A stretch of DNA of 64,000 nucleotides, from assembly GCA_023974075.1 (NCBI GenBank), contig JAMFTG010000718.1, positions 1 through 64,000 on the forward strand, written 5' to 3'. The translations under genes were made by a program, and so were the position numbers. The notes beneath the pieces were generated by a model. The model made no database searches. It had not been told where the DNA came from and was given only the letters and a program-made list of their open reading frames with translations. Numbering within the stretch: the stretch's first letter is position 1; every line of letters starts with the position of its first letter. Below, in pieces: positions 59,360 through 64,000 of the stretch. Source of the DNA: Chaenocephalus aceratus. Lineage: Eukaryota > Chordata > Actinopteri > Perciformes > Channichthyidae.

Positions 59360-59520
59360 CCCCTGTGGCGGCTATATTCCAATGGATACGGCCGCTCTGA
59401 AGCTAAACTTCGCTCATTGGTGTGACGCGTACACCACACACACACACACACACACACACACATCAATGAGCGAAGTTTAGCCTCGGAGCGGCCGTACTCA
59501 TCGGGAATATAGCCACCACA
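59360..59520. repeat. Inverted repeat around a CA microsatellite
   Basis: GGCTATATTCC, GGCCGCTC and AAACTTCGCTCATTG on the left (59368-59420) are mirrored by CAATGAGCGAAGTTT, GAGCGGCC and GGAATATAGCC on the right (59464-59513). About 14 CA units (59434-59462) lie in the loop. Confidence 0.8.
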
Positions 59521-59764
59521 ATTGTCAACAAAAGATATCAGAGCTAAGCTCACCCCATTGTCATGCTGCTAAACCTCCACATACACCAGGTGCCCTAAAT
59601 GCCATTAAACCACACCATGTGACGATCACCAGCAACAAACCAATTACACGTGTGTGTGTGGTGTTAACAATGACGATAGTATAACTATAAACACAGGCTA
59701 CCACAGCATTTTGGCTCCTCCAACCCTGTTAGTGTTTATTCACAGTGCAGCTAAAAAAAAAAAG

Positions 59765-60385
59765 TAACCGCTTTCACACCAAGTACTTTGCCGTACTTAG
59801 TGCCCAGCACTTAGTGCCAGCACTTAGTGCCCGCATGGAACTAAGTACAGATCGCGTTCACACCGGAATAAGTTCCTTGAGGGAAGATTAGGCAAATGAA
59901 GCCGCTGACGTCACTTCTTCTTCTGCTTTGGATTTACTGGCAGGCCGCAAACAACTACACGGCGTATACTGCCGCCCGAAGTCCCCGGCCGGAAGTCCCC
60001 GGAGTTGGGCCTTCAGAGTAAATCGCCAGAACGCCGAGACCTCCTCATCTCCACCGCTCCCATGTTTTCTTTTGTGTTGCCATAAGTTAGTCTCACTCCG
60101 TTGGTTGCGCGGGGGCTAATGCTAATAATGCTAATGCCAGCAAATACAATGGCGGCTTCACAAAACCTTTCAGAGGGTGGCGTGGTTGCAATTCGCCCAG
60201 CCAATCAGAAATTGGTACTTTTTTCTCCGCAGGATAGTGCCTGCTCTCTAGCAGGGACTACAAATGGGGGGTAAAAGTTCTCTGACCTAAGTTCTCTTTT
60301 TGGTGTGAACGCAAAATTCCAGGCACTAACGGAACAAAACGGGAAAACTACGGGAAAAGTGAACGCGCCTCTTGTTATAATACCT
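59765..60385. mobile_element. MITE, unexpanded relative of the element at 0.4-1.3 kb
   Basis: Matches 465-1280 in order: GATCGCGTTCACACCGGAAT, AGGCAAATGAAG, CAGGCCGCAAAC, CGGCCGGAAGTCCCCGGAG, CCAGCCAATCAGA and GAACGCGCCTCTTGT. At the site of the CTT expansion it has just CTTCTTCTTCTGCTT preceded by GCCGCTGACGTCA. No coding capacity. Confidence 0.75.
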
Positions 60386-61297
60386 CAATAATTGGTCTTG
60401 TTCATCATGACATGAGTCACTGAAGTTTGCCTCCAATGGTTATTTGTCTCATAAGGCTTCTGGAATCTTATGAGTGTGCGCCATAATTGCAGGATAGCAC
60501 TAGAAAAATATATTTTGAGGCTTCAAGTAATGTTTTTGTCTGAATCGGCTTGATTTGGACCAGTGGGCTTCCTGTGAGGTTGCAAGGTGGTGATGTTGCT
60601 GTGTGTGAGCACTGGAGCGGAGAATGTTTGTTCAAAACAACAACGCCGTCTCCGGAGGTTACTGTAGACCAGAGCTCTCCAACACGTCGATCTCGGGCAG
60701 CGAATACTGAGTGACAGGCTGATCGTGACCCGATAGATATACTTTATTATTCACTGATTGAGATATGACGAAGCTAACTAAGTCTCGTGGGATTTATGTA
60801 ACAGTAAGACAGAGAATAAGTGAGCACCCACATGCACTATTTTGTTTGTATATGCTGTTGTAAATCCTCCTGTTGTCTGCGTGTTCAGACTCAAGTCATG
60901 TGTGTGATGCCACATTCAGGACATTCAGCGTCCTTTCTTAACAGAAGACCGTTGCTAGAAGCTGCAGACGCATTCGTTTTTTGTTTTTGAAGATGGAACA
61001 ATTTCACACACAGATATATGGAGGCTAGAGCTATGCAATTATTTATTATGGTTTATAATTTAATGTCAAGACGAAGAAAAAGATGGCTTAACTGTTCAGT
61101 GTCAATCCTGGAGATGGAGGTTATAAATCTCCAAAATCATGTTCAGCTTAAGTCTCAGCGAAACTCACAGCATTTCTGGAGCCTTGTGGACCCAGAAAAC
61201 GACATTCACCAAGCAGCACTGAACATGTGAAGCAACTTTTTCTGACATGAATGACATCTAAATACAGAACAAGACTGACATGTAAATGACTCTATTA

Positions 61298-61827
61298 TGG
61301 CGCATTTCCACTGCAGCGGGTAGCCCCGTTTAAGCGTCCTTAATCGTCCTCAAGCGACCAGGCCAGTTTTTGGTGGCCTTTCCATATAGCGTAGCGCCGG
61401 CTAGCGGGTACTTTTTCCCTCTTTTTCCGGCCCCATAAAATCGTGGTTCTATCAGGCCAGGGCTGAACGAGTGACGTCAACACTCTCGACTGCTGATTGG
61501 TCAGAGAGAATCGTCACAAGAGATCATCCCTAGCGTCGAATATATATCTAGAAGCAAGCTTGCAGCATTTTTGTAAACGGAGGAGCTACAAAAATGGCAA
61601 CGTCAAAGAAAAGCAGACCGTGGTCGACCGAGGAGGTGCGACGTTCCTACATCTCATTGGGGATGATAAAATCCAGCGGGAGCTCGACGGGAGCTCGACG
61701 GGAGCCCCGCCTACACTGCGTTGCTATCGTAACTACCCTAGGTCCTAAACTTAATGGAAATGCGCCACGGCCTCGTACGCTTAGGGACGCTTCAACGAGG
61801 CTCCCCCGCTGCAGTGGAAATGTGCCA
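61298..61827 (+). mobile_element. PIF/Harbinger-like MITE with Myb-like remnant
   Basis: Inverted ends TGGCGCATTTCCACTGCAGC and GCTGCAGTGGAAATGTGCCA, flanked by TTA (61295-61297 and 61828-61830), as expected for PIF/Harbinger. Starting at 61594 it encodes MATSKKSRPWSTEEVR, the start of the Myb/SANT-like protein of this superfamily; the continuation LIGDDKIQRELDG is in another frame, so it is decayed. About 530 bp. Confidence 0.85.
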
Positions 61828-61979
61828 TTAGAGAGAACCTAAGTGGGTACACTCCAGCTTACACCTCTATGGTGGACTCCATGCGGTGCCATTCTTCTCA
61901 CTGACTGTGAAACAGAGGGAATGCACTTATTTTACACGTGCGCCATGAGATGCTTGTCAGGTGGTGATTAAGGACACGT

Positions 61980-62420
61980 AAGGCAAGGCAAGTTTATTTA
62001 TATAGCAATTTTCAACACAAGGCAATTCAAAGTGCTTTACAAAAATGATAGACATTAAGAAAATGGCATTTAAAATCAGTCATTAAAAAGAAAAGATAAT
62101 AAAAGAAACATTAAAAGAAAAAGTTACATGGATAAAAGTTACAGTGCAGTCTAAAATATGAATAGTTCTATTAAAAGCAGCGACAAAAAGAAAAGTCTTC
62201 AGCCTGGATTTGAAAGTAGTCGAGTTGCAGCGGACCTGCAGGTTTCTGGGAGCTGGTTCCAGATTTGGAGCATAATAACTGAACGCTGCTTCTCCATGTT
62301 TAGTTCTGACTCTGGGGACAAAGCTGACCAGTCCCTGAAGACCTGAGAGATCTGGATGTTCATCATTTAGCAGGAGGTCAGAAATGTATTTTGGGCCTAA
62401 ACCATTCAGTGCTGACGTAA
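61980..62420. mobile_element. Common fish interspersed retro-repeat
   Basis: GGCAAGTTTATTTATATAGC, CAATTCAAAGTGCTTTACAA, then CTTCAGCCTGGATTTGAAAG, GGACCTGCAGGTTTCTGGGA and GCTTCTCCATGTTTAGTTCT. I recognise this ordered block as a high-copy fish repeat from memory; family name not certain. No intact frame. Confidence 0.6.
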
Positions 62421-63844
62421 GTGAATTGTCAGTGATGCACTTACTCTGTGGGCCGTAATAATATGAGACATTTTAGTTTTCTTGGACCTTGAGACCTTGA
62501 GATTAAGATTTCACACGTGTACACAAGTATAGCTTAATTCAACCGATGAGGGCTATGAATAAATGTAAGCGATGTGATGCATGTAGCTCTTGGCCACTTT
62601 CATTTTTTCAAAGTAGCCCTCGGATGAAGAAAGGTTGGAGACCCCCGCTGTAATAGCATCGGGTGGAATGGCGTTGACGGACAGATGGACGCCCTTTTTT
62701 TTTTGACAGTTGCTGATGACAGCTCCTCAAAGTAAACCATCTTCGGGTTGGATTAGTCCTATTTGGTTATTCTAGCAGTGGAAAGGGAGAACTGAGCACT
62801 TTGTCACACATAAATAGTTTAGGGAACATCATTAAAAATAATTGTAATATTATCCTTTAATCCTGATTCCACTGCTTTAAGATACATTATTTAATTTGGC
62901 TAAATATGCAGTTTCGGAGGCAAGGTGAGTCTCTCGTCTCAGCTACACAGATAATTAGGCTGCTAACATCGGTTGAATATAAAAGTATTTATGCGGAGAC
63001 AAATATGTATTTGCTCAAATAGGTCAGAGTAACTATAAGTGCCTTTTAATAGAACAAAGAACGGGTGGGATATCGTGTGTTGTAGTACACAGTGAAGCCA
63101 TGTTTGGTGTCCATACGCAAAGCAGCATAAAAGCCTTTATATGCAAATGTTCGGAGTCTCTTTCCTCTCGACTATCCCTTTGAAACGACACTAATTCCAG
63201 CTCCTCTGAGACCTCGTAAGAACTACAAATAAAAAATACTCATGGCCATTAGAACAAAATTAGTGGTGGTGTTTGTTGATTTGTGTTTATAAAGTAAAAC
63301 CCTCAGATTTGGAGTAAACAAGGTCATTAATATAAGATGTGTGTATTTCTCCGAGTCAGAATATCATTAGCTGTGTTTTAAATGGAGCTTTAATTAGAAT
63401 GTGCAACGCTAATGCTGGTGTGATAAGTCATAACAGGAAGTGGAATGATGTCACGCTCACATGTACGCATACTTGTGATAGATACCGCTTCATCTGGAGG
63501 TGGAAGAGACGGAGATCCACTTCAGATTCGCCCAATTCCTATCAAAGAAACACTGTCCTTGTTTTAGATTTGTTTTGTTCTCCGCCCACACTGAAGCAGA
63601 CGTTGATGACACTCAGGGCAACCTTGGTGGTTTTCCGCTGCCGCTTCAGATCAGTTGACTGCGCGTACAAAGAAAGCAATGGCTGTGCAAAAAGCTCAAA
63701 CTACACGTTACCAAACCACAAGGTCAGACTGCCTTTGATTTCCAGCCGAGCCGCTGGACTTCCATCTCGACTTCATCTGTGTTCATTCGTCTGGATGACT
63801 GCACGTCTGCTTCATACTGTGGCTGTTTGCAAACATCTAATTTT

Positions 63845-63960
63845 TTTATTGGTCAATTTATTGAACATTGAACAAGCAAAATAAAAAGGTATAACAAAAT
63901 AAATTCTCATATAGTTTCCGTCATGTTCAAAAGGGGCAAGAAGAAGAAGCTTAAGCCGTC
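63845..63960. repeat. Retroelement-like fragment
   Basis: ATTTATTGAACATTGAACAA then TTCAAAAGGGGCAAGAAGAA resembles the tail of common fish retro-repeats. Weak call. Confidence 0.4.
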
Positions 63961-64000
63961 TCTGGTCCTCCTCTAGCGTACATTGTTCAAGACAATAAAA

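Noticed and set aside
63339..63884. 181-codon open frame near the window end
   Set aside because: No recognisable domain, no splice or repeat signature of coding DNA, low-complexity start; probably chance.

Overview
This is teleost fish nuclear DNA. The sequence shows vertebrate-type split coding exons with GT..AG introns, many short non-autonomous DNA transposons of fish type, an L2-like LINE fragment and very long micro- and minisatellites. I see no prokaryotic gene organisation.

The only host gene I can support is khdrbs3 (Sam68-like STAR RNA-binding protein, SLM-2/T-STAR) on the + strand. Four consecutive internal exons are present: 17478-17598 (end of QUA1 linker and start of KH), 34621-34737 (KH core with the GPRG loop), 47326-47472 (rest of KH) and 50033-50172 (QUA2 and start of the RG/P-rich tail). 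The first coding exon and the C-terminal exons were not found and should lie outside the window. About 0.8% of the window is coding; the rest is intron. The exon at 17478 is clear by homology and has both splice sites, but it carries two single-base insertions that break its frame.

The introns are built mostly of repeats. Intron 1 (1-17477): CTT/GCT tract inside a MITE, a hAT remnant, a 57-bp satellite (5.4-8.15 kb), TTAC-type arrays (9.6-11.5 kb), a GTCCACAC-type MITE, a 37-bp satellite inside a TTAA-flanked MITE (13.05-14.93 kb), a BED-finger hAT remnant and an LTR-like repeat. Intron 2 (17.6-34.6 kb): a 33-bp array, GATA arrays next to a retroelement tail, several hAT elements with 8-bp duplications, and an inverted 37-bp array fused to an inverted 57-bp array. 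Intron 3 (34.7-47.3 kb): a second inverted 57-bp array, nested hAT elements, a hAT-like element filled with another 37-bp array, and an L2-like reverse transcriptase fragment. Intron 4 (47.5-50.0 kb) is largely a 23-bp array inside a terminal-inverted-repeat element. Intron 5 (from 50173): a 37-bp array starting about 45 nt after the splice donor, a nested hAT, about 0.7 kb of GT repeat, a 27-bp G-rich array inside a hAT, and other MITEs.

The most striking pattern is that at least five different tandem arrays sit inside short DNA transposons whose ends and target-site duplications are still readable. This suggests that non-autonomous transposons repeatedly seeded minisatellites in this gene. 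The very long open frames over these arrays are artefacts of stop-free repeat units and are not genes. No new enzymatic or defence system is supported here.
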